Source: Plumapathes pennacea (taxonomy: Eukaryota; Cnidaria; Anthozoa; Antipatharia; Myriopathidae). Taken from it: a DNA stretch of 64,000 nt. Where the stretch lies: contig OZ038466.1 of NCBI GenBank assembly GCA_964036295.1, positions 17,062,597-17,126,596 of the forward strand, written 5' to 3'. The notes below the pieces were generated by a model, which saw only the letters and a program-made list of their open reading frames with translations, was not told the DNA's origin and did not search any database. Made by a program: the position numbers and the translations under genes. Positions 1-29,900 of this stretch are shown here, in pieces. Position 1 is the stretch's first letter, and every line of letters begins with the position of its first letter.

Positions 1-3000
1 ATACACAACTGGAAGAAGAATGCGAAAGTGAGTATAATTGAACAAAAACCGTAAGAGCGCAAGTAGATGTCAACAAAAATCTCACGTTACATACTTGAAA
101 CTCGGCCAAGAAAATAAAAGGTTTCCACACTGCTTGCACGTGAACATTATCCAATGAAATATAGTATTTTTGCCTGCACGTCAAGCAAACTTCAAAATCC
201 TAGAGGGAGGGATGTATTTTACCAATTGCCATGATACCTACGCTTGGCTCTCGGGTGAAAACAATTGGCCCTTAGGCCCAGCTTAAAAATTCAAGACTAT
301 GTTTTAAGGGATAGGAGTTTGGGCCTTTCTGGTGCAGTGTATAAAAACTGGCCCGGAGCGACTTTGGCTAGAAAACCTATCCAGAACAGAGCAAACACGA
401 GGCCAGTCTGGAGAGGCTTTTAATCATTTAATGCGATCGGAGCGTTATGAAAACTTATTGAGAGGTAAATCTGTGATTATTGTTTCACGCATCAAATGAC
501 AATGCACTGCTTAGCAAAACATGCGACATTGAAGTCTTGCAACTCGCGGGTTGTGTCTAAAGATTCTCTGCGCGAGTTGTTGTTTCATGTGTGCGATACT
601 GGCTTCGTGGCGGAAATTCTAGTCCTTCCCTCCGTTAGCGTAAGATTGCAAGACTATTGCGTTTCTAGTTTTACGCCTACGCCTTGCCGTGTCATACTTC
701 CTACGTTTTTGAAGACAAGATTCGTTCATTTTCAGTTTCTAACTTCATTTTCTTCAACGTAGAACTGTTCCTGTGAATTTGAGGATAAAAACTTGGATCC
801 TGTATTAAGATACCCTATTAGCGTCTAGATTATTACCCTTGCAGAGCTTGGAGACTATTCCGAGCTATAAAAGCACACATACAGCAGCCGTATCCGTTTC
901 AATCAACCGGCAGAAGAAACCAATTGGCACGAGTGCGGGAAAACTCCAACCGCAGTTGGGCGACAGGGGCCCTTTAACGTCCGTGACTAGGCGCTAATAA
1001 TAGTGGAAATTAAGTTATTCCTATTGCTGTCACGCCTGGTCCCGGGCGCTATCGTGTCATGCAACCGGACCCAGATCGCAGTTGGTCTTGGTGGCCGATG
1101 TCGTACGCAGCACTGTAGTTCTAAAATGGTGAGGCGGTAACCGACCGAGTAACATCTACCAGTACAAGGTCTCCACTGCAGAACGGATGCGTTAGCTAAG
1201 CCCTAAACATAGATTGTTTTTTTATTGACTGTTGAAAGCAATTTGTAATTGCGTTACGTCAAAGAAATTTGATAGCATTACTTGGTGATCCGGGTGAACG
1301 GAGTCAGCAGAGCACATTCGTCTTACAAAGGACTTTATCAACATTTTAAATTAATCATACTTCCTCAGCTACATCCTAGTAACTAGAATTACCAACTACT
1401 CTGATTGACAATATATATTTCAATTCAGTTAGTGGACTCTACTGTGTGATCTGACAGACCATATGCCAAACATTCTTAACCAGATGAGCCTAAGAATTGC
1501 TAACAAGCCAATCCAACAAGGAAATCAAGTCAAGCATTGGGCCTTGTCTTGATTGATTCTAATTTAAACTGCTAAAAAAGTATCAAAAGGGATTGGAATG
1601 TAATCTTAAATCAGACACTATGTAAACAGTAATATATATATTTTCCCAGTTATATTATTCTAGTCTAGTCTATCCATTTTTTACCTGTGACCTACTAGTG
1701 TGAGGTAACACCTATCAAACAACCTCAAAGCCCATTGCAACTCTACAAAAAAGGCCATACGTATAATAACCTTTTCTAAACTCGATTACACTCGCTAACG
1801 ATTTTAATCGTTATTTAAAAATAGGTTTTCTCGTGCTTATGGCCAACAAACAAATGCAGTCTTTGACTGATGAAAAAGTTGCAAATGCAATCAAAGACTG
1901 ATAAAAAAAAAAGTTTGTTTCAGCTCAGAACATAGCAAAGCCAGTTGTTTTATGTGCGAAAGCTTCTCATTCTCAGGCTTTTAGGCATTTTGAAAAATAC
2001 CTATAATAATATGTAAAATACTGTGATTTTGGAGCCTGAACTTTAAAAGAGATGTATCTTTTTCGATCATGCAAGTTCTTAAAAATTTACCGAGCAAAGA
2101 TGGATTAGTGACAGCAGGAAGTCGGATTTCTTGCTGAACAGGACAGTTGAGCACGTCTTGTAAGGCATCGTTACTCAAAGTAGCTTCAAAGAAGACGCTG
2201 TTTATATGTTTATCTTGCAGCAAGCTCGAGATCAGATAGGAAACTAAAATCAGAAGCAGAACATGAAGAATTTTTTAGGAAATCTTATGAATGCTGACAC
2301 AGTGTTCCTCGAACTTTGCTCATCCAGCTTTCAAAAGGACAAGCCGTCATTGTTGTTTTCACGGTCCCTCAGGCTCCGTATATAATTTGCCTTTTCATGT
2401 ATCGCAATTAGTCTTCCTGTGTTTTGGTAATAATGTATAATTATAATAAGGTACTATTTTGAAAATATCACAAAAAAGTTTAAAGGCTAACCTATATGTA
2501 GGTTTATCTAACCGTGCTGTGAACAACCGAGATTTGGGCCCGCTTTTTTAATTGTCGATTCACATCCGGACGTACAAGACAAGATAGCTGTTAAGTATAC
2601 ACTACATACATACATACATATACATACATACATACATACATACATACTTTATTAGGTGTTCCCCGAAAGGGCTTTTCAACAACTAACTTTATACAATATT
2701 AAAAAAAGGTACATGTAAACCTATGATCTAAGCTAAAATATAATATGAGAACGATTATATCTAGTGAAGTTAATGATAATTCGAAATACCAAGATACACT
2801 ATTCTATCAGTTACTGTCCGTCTAAAAACTGGCGTAGCAGTTTCCTTTTTAGCGCACGCTTGAACTCTGGCAATGACTTGCAGAGTTTAAGAACCGGCTT
2901 CAGATTGTTCCACAGGGTAACTGTTCTATAATAAAAAGTTATCTGTCCGGTGACAGATCTAAATAACGGGATGTTCAGCTTGTGCGAGTTCCAAGCCCTT

Positions 3001-3350
3001 AACTTGGCAGTATTTATTGACAATTGGGAGTCAGATATCAACATATGAATAGCCGGCTTAAAGTGTCAAGCTCTGATACTCTTTTTGGCGTAACAGCGCT
3101 GCACGGAATCCGTAAAATCATTTTCGAGGTCTCCCAGACGAAACAGTCAAATTGCAAAGAAAGCCACTTTTACTGCGGAACAAAAAGGAAAGATTAATTA
3201 TTAGAGGAATGCATAAAGCCTTATCGAAGCGAAGCTCTTTGTAAACACGTCGCCGTTTAATTAAAACCGTTCAGATATTTACGTTTCCAAGGAGTTGCAT
3301 GATTACCGGTTCAGTTTTAAACTTGCAAGGTGCAGCAAGGCAAGAAGAAC
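1..3350. other. 5' flank of the TRPA-like gene, no gene recognised
   Basis: I see no convincing protein-coding exon here. The open frames are short and show no family pattern. The one recognisable item is a LINE fragment with a TACA microsatellite tail at about 2590-3060, listed separately. A CpG-containing stretch at about 860-1200 starts near a TATAAAA-like string, but I could not match it to any RNA gene. The promoter and any 5' untranslated exon of the TRPA gene should lie near the right edge of this stretch. Confidence 0.5.
2590..3062 (-). mobile_element. Non-LTR retrotransposon 3' end fragment
   Basis: On the minus strand, positions 3062 down to 2811 encode a reading frame that ends like the C-terminal part of CR1/L2/Jockey-type LINE reverse transcriptases: a basic stretch, an R-S-V-T-G-Q segment, an F-Y-Y-R-T segment, then L-W-N-N-L-K-P and a lysine-rich FKRALKRKLL tail before the stop. 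After the stop comes a 3' UTR of about 200 bases and then an AATAAAGTATG-type end running into tandem TATG units (TACATACA on the + strand, about 2590-2650), the microsatellite tail such elements carry. The 5' part with the endonuclease and the reverse-transcriptase core is missing, so this is a 5'-truncated dead copy. The superfamily is an inference. Confidence 0.75.
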
Positions 3351-22134
<18,784 letters not shown>

Positions 22135-22788
22135 CTCGCTCCATTTTTCTGTTTGGCGCCATAAATAACAGTTTCTCAGCAGTTTCTCCTGTGATTTATC
22201 CATAGGCCACTTTCACGGTTAGCGCGGAGCTTCACAACTATTCTTCGTTCTACAAAGTGGTTTTCGAAACTTCGATTCGAATTGCCTGCCACTAAATATC
22301 GCTGACCTTCAAGGGGCCCTCTCAGCCTTTTGCAATGTTTTTGTTTACATCTAGAAAATCCAAGGCTGAATTTGGTTCCAAACACGAAAAATCGTGAATC
22401 AAAAAGAAAAACAGTTTAGTAGCACATTTAGGTCAAAAGACCTATATTTCTCCTCAAACTAGTCGGATGGAAATGGATTGATATTCATCTTTCGGCTTTC
22501 AGGGGCCCCAAAAATGGCGGATCAATGAATAGCAATCCATTTCCAGTTTAATGATGAACAAATAGTTTTTTTTAGTTCAGTAAGACAATCATCGACAACT
22601 ACGCCATTTATGATGGCATCGACATCGTTGTCGACTCGTTTTAGTTGTCGAACGCATATGGTCGTCGACAACTATATAGTCTGTCGAGGCCCTAAATCTC
22701 CTCACCGTTTATAAAGTCAGATTTCTTGAAAGTAAAACTGGTGTATCAACTGTGTGTTGATGAGGGTAATGGAATGTCGTGAAAGAGA

Positions 22789-23005
22789 CATTTTACCACA
22801 ACACACTAGTTTCTCGCTATCTGATTGGTCGATTTGCCGTGGTAAATAAGAGTCCAGACAACGATGCTGACGCCAGCATGTCACGTTTTGCAGCAAAATA
22901 CAACGAAAGTTTCCTGTATATTTCTAAATGTTGTGGTAAAAAACAAATTTCCACTGGTTTGCCGTGGTGTGGACTCTTATTTACCACGATTTACGTCATC
23001 ACATG
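22789..23005. mobile_element. Foldback-element core, solo copy
   Basis: These 217 bases match 47629-47845 with only two substitutions and a 2-base T indel that I can see. The unit carries internal inverted motifs (CCGTGGTAAATAAGAGTCCA and TGGACTCTTATTTACCACG). It lacks the 98-bp outer arms found at 47521-47968. Confidence 0.85.
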
Positions 23006-23937
23006 TTACCTTATTTATTGTTTCTATTGTTCATGTATCTAATTCAATAGTTAAGCCCGTTCAGGTAGCTCCACTTAACAAGGGCGATGCAAACTAGCGT
23101 GTGCTTCACATGTGCAAGTTAGACGAAGGTCTGGTGAAAAGTAGTTCACCGTCAGGTTTCAGCCTTTGTTTCTGAGTAATTTAGTTACTAAAACCCATTG
23201 ATTGCTTAACGTTAAAGTTTAGATGCATGCGCTTCACTCATTCGAATTCTTGATTAGCACTGGCACATACAGTATGTTCAACCAAATGTAGCGAGCACTT
23301 ATCAACATTACTTGACCCTGATATGTCAGCGTTTTTTTAATAGAAATAGTGCATATGAAATGTTAAAGTATAAATGTCTGTAAGAACCAGTTTTTATCTT
23401 AGCAGATCAAGCACAGTGCATGTCCTTTCTGGACGATAAAAAATTGTAGTGCAGCGTACTCTGGCGTTTCGGAAGATTGTACAAGAACTAACTGTCTTCA
23501 CCCTGGAGTACTTCAAATGTACAAATAGTACCCAATCTCTCTCCGTTGTGTAATAGCACATGCGCGACGTTAGTTTTTTTCTGGGCGATTGCAGAAGCTA
23601 AAAATTTTGCTGTCGGAACAACTAGAGATACACCAAATATTTCCAGCATTTGTCGAACCGCTCAGAAGAATGAGGCAGGAAAGAAAAGCTATTCATAATA
23701 TTTGTGATAGGTGTTATTTAGCACTCTTGTATTGTTTAATAGTTTGCAGTTGTTTGACACATGGATTGGAGCTTATCTATAGGTTGGTCAATGGAATAAA
23801 CTGCATGTAGTTTTGTTGTGACTATGTTGGTCTTTACTGTGTTGCACTTTGTGCTCTTAGCATTTACAGAGACTTGTTTTTCTTTTGGCTAGGTACAGAA
23901 CAACAGAAAATTTATCTTCTGGGATTTTGGATCCATT

Positions 23938-24180
23938 GGGCCCGGTTGTTCAAAGGACGATTAGGCTAATCCTGGATTAGCAGCAAACGTTTTGTCATTT
24001 TGAAGCCTGTAAAACGAGGCGGTTTCGCTCAGAATTTAGGGTGCTTAAGAAGTTTTGAGCTAAAAGAAGCTTTTTAGTTGGTCTTTGAACAAAATCTTGC
24101 AGTTTGTTGGCCAACAGGACGAAGGGAAAAAAATTGGCTAATCCTGGATTAGCTTAATCGGGCTTTGAACAACTGGACCC
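23938..24180. mobile_element. GGCCCGGTT MITE, copy 2
   Basis: GGGCCCGGTTGTTCAAAGGA at the left and GGGCTTTGAACAACTGGACCC at the right, with internal CTAATCCTGGATTAGC blocks as in the copy at 19867. The right terminus has a G-to-A change and no clean target duplication, so it looks older. Confidence 0.8.
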
Positions 24181-24345
24181 ACAGACTCTATCTGCATTTC
24201 ATGATGTGGGATGGGATGCCGCTGGAGAACACCTTCTGTAACTTGAAACTTCGACAGACTTCAATTCGCTCATTGCACGGTGCCGCCATCTTGGATTCAA
24301 AGCGAAGCTAACCTGGCACGAAATTCGCCAGTCATGAATAAATAG

Positions 24346-24587
24346 AGATTCCTATCGCTCTGAAGCACCAAGGAGTTTACAGAGATGCACATGTTTCATT
24401 GGATCAGTTACATGCACAAATTCCCAAGGTACCTTCTCAGTTATACCAGGACAGCCTCACTTTGAAGCTCGTGCCAGTTCTCGTGCAAGGAGTAGTAGAC
24501 AACATGGGAAGCGAACTCCCACGTAAGGATGGGGACCCCCTCCCGCAGTCTGATTATATTATGTTAGCGGTCGACCCTCAACAGTAA
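24346..24587 (+). other. Unplaced ORF at the left arm of an inverted repeat
   Basis: An open frame from the stop before 24346 to the TAA at 24585 reads smoothly (for example ALKHQGVYRDAHVSLDQL, then LKLVPVLVQGVVDNM) and follows a YY1-type promoter word by about 60 bases. I do not recognise a family. Its 3' part lies in the left inverted-repeat arm. It could be a first exon, a decayed gene fragment or chance. Confidence 0.2.
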
Positions 24588-25604
24588 TAATTGACTGACA
24601 GAAGTGCAGTGGTAAATGAACGTCACATCGGAGTGAAATAGCGTGAACGAAGAAAGACGTAAAGTATAAGTTCCTAAAGCGTTTTATTTGAAACGTGCAT
24701 ACAATACTTTTTTATAGAAAATTAACGCTTCGTGTAAAATTAATAAGTGCGACTAAAATCAACGTGAATTAGAGAAAAATATCCCAGAGGGAGGGGGGGG
24801 GGATAGGAGGAGCGGGGGGAGGGGAGGGTCCCATCAATACTGCATGCGCCGCCTCAAAGGTAATATCGTTTCTTAACATTTTTAGCTACATAAGGGGATC
24901 AATTTTGTCTTTTTGGTCTGAAATAGTGGATTTTGCATATTTTTGTATTTGGTCTGCAGAAATAGGGTAAATTTTTTGTCTGAAAAAGGGTCGAAAAAAT
25001 CTCATATATATTTTTTAAATAGGGTCGAAAAATCGTACAGTTTTAGTTTGAAGTAGGGCAAGGGTTATGAGAACACTCCGACTCAAAACTATGAAGGGTT
25101 TCACCCTCTCCCCCTCGCACCGAGAAGAGGTTTTTGGGGGCAGAGCCTTTAACGGCTAGCTACACGTAGCTAATAAAAACGTACAATTCAACGTGGTCCC
25201 ATCCAAACAGCAGTAGCCGTAAATCTCTTTCGATGCGGACATCGCCCAGGTTTTGCTGTAGAAACTTGATTTCATTTTTTACGAGGCTCGAGTAGTCGCA
25301 AGACAACTGAATTATATCCGGGAATGGTTCACTTAAATGTTTAGTGCTTTGCCTAAGTCTCTTTCGTTGCCAAGGGGTTTCGCTGGTAACGGGTCATTCA
25401 CAGATCATCCTTTTTTAATTTACATTTTGGAGCGATGCTACCTAACACGAACACAGAAAACGGCAAATAGAAAGAAAACATAACAGCGCGAAAATTACCG
25501 CTGCTTCAAGGTTGGTTAGTTATCAATACAGTGGGGCGACCGCTGACATAATATAATCAGACTGCGGGAGGGGGTCCCCATCCTTACGTGGGAATTCGCT
25601 TCCC
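24506..25604. repeat. 1.1-kb structure with 72-bp inverted arms
   Basis: GGGAAGCGAACTCCCACGTA through GCGGTCGACCC at 24506-24577 is repeated in reverse complement at 25532-25604 with few changes. The 950 bases between hold no long ORF, a G-rich purine tract (24789-24827) and the GGTCTGAAATAGGG-like repeat. It could be a non-autonomous DNA transposon or an inverted duplication of a gene fragment. I cannot define target duplications. Confidence 0.65.
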
Positions 25605-25631
25605 AAACAACATTCGGTGAAAGAAGAAGAA

Positions 25632-25944
25632 TTAATCTAATTTGTTGCTCAGCTGTGTGCAGAAACACTCTAGTTGAAGCACCGATCGTTTGTACCTTCG
25701 GAGATCAAGCCTCCGGGAGAGAAAAACGTCTGGGAGCCGGGGTTTCAAATCCAGCAGCTTGAAAACATCGATCTCCAGCAGAGCCAACTCCTGGACGGAC
25801 ACCTTCTTCGCCACTTCTGCTGCTTTTTCTCTCGTAATGTCATAACTGTATCTGAATGTTACGATTTCTCGAGCTCCAGCTTTGAGTCTCTCCTACTCTC
25901 TTGCTTGTCATCTTCTCTTTAAGCGCTCCGCAGCCAGTCGCCAT
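25632..25944 (-). pseudogene. Possible broken short gene, unknown product
   Basis: On the minus strand an ATGGCG start in good context at 25944 opens a short frame (MATGCGALKEKMTSKRVGE...) that ends after about 35 codons. A second frame, offset by one base, then runs to a stop at 25632 and reads like real protein (AAEVAKKVSVQELALLEIDV, then KLLDLKPRLPDVFLSRR). Joining them needs a frameshift or an intron I cannot see. I recognise no domain. The stop lies just outside the right arm of the inverted repeat. Confidence 0.25.
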
Positions 25945-26579
25945 CTGTACGTCGCCTTGAGTTATGCGTTAAGTTCACAGTGAAGCGAACTTCTTCGGCT
26001 TGCCTGAACAACGGCTCTGCCTTTGTCAACGTATTGTATCCAATTAATTTTTAACATGTCTTTTAGCTTCAAATTATGTAGTTAAATGTTCAAACTCGCA
26101 GTACTATAAAAATACATTTCCCTTGCAAAACTAAATGTATCTGATCTTTAAATTCGCGCTGTTTTCGGAGGTCAATTATATTAACGGGGGAGCACCGGAC
26201 CCTACTAGAAGCTCGCGCCTTCGGCCCTCAACTAAATCTTTGGACCCTATTCTTGGTTTGCATGTGACGTCATAAGAAGGCCATCACAGAACTAACGCAC
26301 CCTACAAGTCCGATACACTAATATGTTCAAGACTGTTATGCCTTAATACTTACTGCAAAATTCTGGGTCGACACAAAATATCTATCGGGAGCTATGGACG
26401 TTTGAATACCGTGACAACAAAACCGTGTGACACGCTCGTGGCCGACTAAAATCGTTGCTTGTGTCTGAATTATAAAGTTTTCCTTCACGAAACATTTTAA
26501 AATTGGCACTGCGAAGGATGTGAAGTAACATAGAATCAAACTGAGTCGTACATCAGCTTCATTTCGTGTTCCGAGTTAT

Positions 26580-26628
26580 TGGCCGCCATGTTGGTGTACA
26601 ACCTTGGTCCACCAACATGGCGCCGCAT
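26580..26628. promoter_or_regulatory. Hairpin with two opposed CCGCCATGTTGG motifs
   Basis: GGCCGCCATGTTGGTG and CCACCAACATGGCGCC face each other across about 12 bases, forming a strong potential stem. The sequence resembles paired YY1-type sites (GCCGCCATNTTGG). It lies about 330-380 bases upstream of the sulfurtransferase start in a CpG-containing stretch that probably includes its promoter. Regulatory function is inference; a small MITE is the alternative. Confidence 0.4.
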
Positions 26629-26960
26629 ACAAACTCTTATCAAATCTCCAAAAAACAAATTGCCGCTGCTTCGCCAAAATTAAGCCTGGACAATCCAAAA
26701 TTGGCATCTGGACTAATTCAGGTGTGCTCTTTTCAGTTCTGGAGTCAGAAAGGTACAATCTGTTATTTTGGAGGGTGCTGCGGTCACGTGGCCCGTGAAA
26801 ACCACGTGAGTGCAAACCAAGAATCATCACCCTTGACCCTCCTGTAGAAAAAGTTTGCTACATCACTATATTACGTTGTCCTCAGACCCAAAAGTCCAAA
26901 ATTAACGCCACAAAACCACAGGGGCCTGGGGGCGAAAAAACCCTGAGGAAGCGCGCGATA

Positions 26961-29900
26961 ATGAATACCGCTGACATACTGTACTTCAGGCGCGGCTGCA
27001 TCGTGAGAGCACAGAAGATGAGTTCCATGGCTGATCAGTTTCCTCCAGTAGTTTCCACACAGTGGCTCAACAATCAGCTATCTGACAACACGGATAGAAA
27101 GCTGGCTGTGCTCGACGCGACGTGGAGCAGCACTCGAGACACAATCGAACTCGTCCAAGATTTCTCAAAGTATGAAGCAATGGATGGTTTGTTCTTTGGA
27201 TTTTTCCGGGCTATTGATCTGCAAATTCATAACTGCGAAGCTCGCTTTCACTGTTATGGTTTGTTCTTGTTTAAAAACCATATATTATTCGGACCACACG
27301 CAGAGGTGAAGACAGTCGGAAAGATCCGGACAGACAGGTGTTCACAGTTTTCGGACAGATTCGGAAATATTCGGACAGTCATGTGTGGACAGTTTTCGGA
27401 CAGACTCGGAAAGATTCGGACAGAGTTGTACTTTGTTTTGAGGTGGCAGCTTGTATTTGTATCGAATCGATCGATCGACAATCGGAAAACCAGTTGATCG
27501 CTGCACAAATCGGTTTATCGATCAAATTGTGTCGGCTGTTAGAGATTTACGTTGAACTACAGTCGAACCCCGCTATTTCGAAGTCCCATGGGACACGAAA
27601 AAATGTTCAAATAGTGGGGTTTCAAAATAACCAAGCTGAGTCAAATTAATCCAAGGGGATTTGCCTTGACTTCGAAATAATGGGGACTTTGAATTAACCG
27701 AGTTTGAAATAGTGAGGTTCAACTGTATTAACCCTTTCACTCCTGAGCTCAAAATACAAATTCTCCCAACCATTCAAGAAGATGTATGAGCAATGTAGTG
27801 AGAATTGATAGGCCAATCAGCTTTCATCTGAGCAAACTATCAAGTAGCAAATTCTCCATACTGTGCGATATATCTCTGGTGAGAGACTGAAGGAGAAAAT
27901 TGAAGTTGATAACTCTCAGGAGTGAAAGGGTTAATATGAAAATGAGGAATGGGGTATGAGAAAAAAATTCTTTTTTTATTTAATAATCTTGATAGAAATA
28001 AATATTGCAGGGTCAGCAGAAAACAATCCTGATCCCAACCCTGCAATGTTTAGTGTTTTGGCTTCTTCGATCTCATTCCCCATCCTCCATTTGTGTTACA
28101 AATTGTCACCCAGAACAGCTCACTTTGTGATAAGTGCAATTAAATATCTTGGAAATGTCAGAAATTCTTTAGGGTTACCCAAGGATGCAGCTTCAGATTA
28201 TATTTGTATAAGCATTTTTAAAAATATTCATGTAGCTCAACCAGTGTAAAGGTCAATATTTGCATCATACAGTATGCGCATCACTACAATTCATGTATTT
28301 TCAGACAATACACTTTATCAGACAGTCAGTTAGCCATAGATTACACAAACACGGAGATCAATGCAGTGGCACTGAATTATTACACATACCTAGCCTTATG
28401 ATCCAATAGTCTTCTGGGCAACTGATCTGGTTTGTTAAAGATCCCAGTTAAAACATCACTGCATTAAGCACAACTTACTGAATTTAGCTGGTACTGTAGT
28501 TATCCTAAGAAAAGAAGAAACAAAATTATGGCATAAAATGGAAATGAAAAGATAAAAGAAAGATGATGATCATGGCAAGAAAGAAGTTGTTACTTTTGTT
28601 CTGAAGCTGCACCCACACAGAAACTCCACATGCAAAGAGCAATTCAGCCATATAGCATTCTGCACTGATCTATAGATAATGCCATAAAAATTATGTACTG
28701 TGTATTATCAGGCTTTCTAGATTGATCATGAAGTATAGTTTCAATCACATCATTGTGTGGCTGTGGGAGTGACATGTACGTACATGGTATTGCTCATGGT
28801 CCTGGTCTACTTTCATTGCAGGAGGCACATCCTGGGAGCATCTTTTTTGGATCTCTTTAGGGATGTGAAGAATACCCCCTTGTACCCACGTAACCTGCCT
28901 GACCCTCCCTCATTTGAGTTGAACATCAGAGGAGCTGCAGTGAATAAAGAGGACCATGTAATCATCTATGAAAGCACAGGGCACTGTGGCTTTCTCACTG
29001 GAGCTAGAGCTTGGTGGATGTTTAAGGTACATGCTTGTTGCATAAAAAACATATGCCTCAACTGCACAATATCAGAAACAAAGTACTTGCATATGACAAT
29101 AATTCACACCTTGAATTCAATTATCCATTGCAATACTATTCAACATTTAAAAGGAGAGTGCTACAGTATGTGAGAGGTAGAATACTAATGTCCCGACTTT
29201 TTTGTCAACAACAACAACAACAAGCAACTATGTTTAAACACATTTTAAATGAAAAATATTACAATTAAGGTTTAAATTGTGGAAAAGAAAGTACAGAACT
29301 GTATGTCAGTTGCAGGGGTTATGTTTTAACCATTTCACTTCATGGAGTGATCAAATTCTACAGATAATAACAGTAAATGTACCAGTATGCATATATAAAT
29401 ATCACATACTTATGAAGAACTTAGGATTAGTATTGATGCCTTCGGCTTCACATATCCAAGCTATAATAATTATGTAAAACATGTGTCATTCCTCAAATTC
29501 AGTGATGACATTACACTGTAGGTGTCAGACATCAGACAATAGTAATTGGTCTGATTAGCTTTTCCAAGTCCCAATTTTGGTTGGGCAAGACAAAAATGTC
29601 TGATTACAAATTATAATATTGTGTGACAGTGTTTTGATAAAACCACTATTCTTGCTTTTCTGCAATATTCTGGCCTTACTTCAGCTCTTTGGACATGACA
29701 AAGTTTCAGTGCTCGATGGAGGTCTTGAGAAATGGACAGACAACGGCTTTGAAACCACAAACATGATGGCTAAGAAGGCCGTAAGTGAACATGATTTGTA
29801 CATTTATTTTATTTAAAATTTGTAAAATAAATGTTATTGGACAGTGAGTCCAGGACAGTTCTTATTACCTAATTGATCAGCTAGAGAGAAGAACAACTTT

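Larger units (their letters stand above)
22135..26960. other. Intergenic spacer between TRPA and MPST genes
   Basis: I find no convincing gene. The stretch holds a near-identical copy of the foldback-element core (22789-23005), a GGCCCGGTT MITE (23938-24180), a perfect YY1-type GCCGCCATCTTG word (24282-24293), a 1.1-kb inverted-repeat structure (24506-25604) with short ORFs at its edges, a degenerate dispersed repeat made of GGTCTGAAATAGGG-like units (24890-25140), and a promoter-proximal hairpin (26580-26628). The 3' UTR of the TRPA gene should occupy the left end, but I see no AATAAA close to its stop. Confidence 0.5.

Noticed and set aside
860..1200. Possible small RNA or promoter after a TATAAAA-like word
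   Set aside because: I could not match it to 5S rRNA, U snRNA or 7SL sequence and saw no convincing secondary structure.
26566..26847. 93-residue ORF and its antisense partners upstream of MPST
   Set aside because: Overlapping ORFs on both strands around the hairpin, with no family signature; probably promoter-region chance ORFs.
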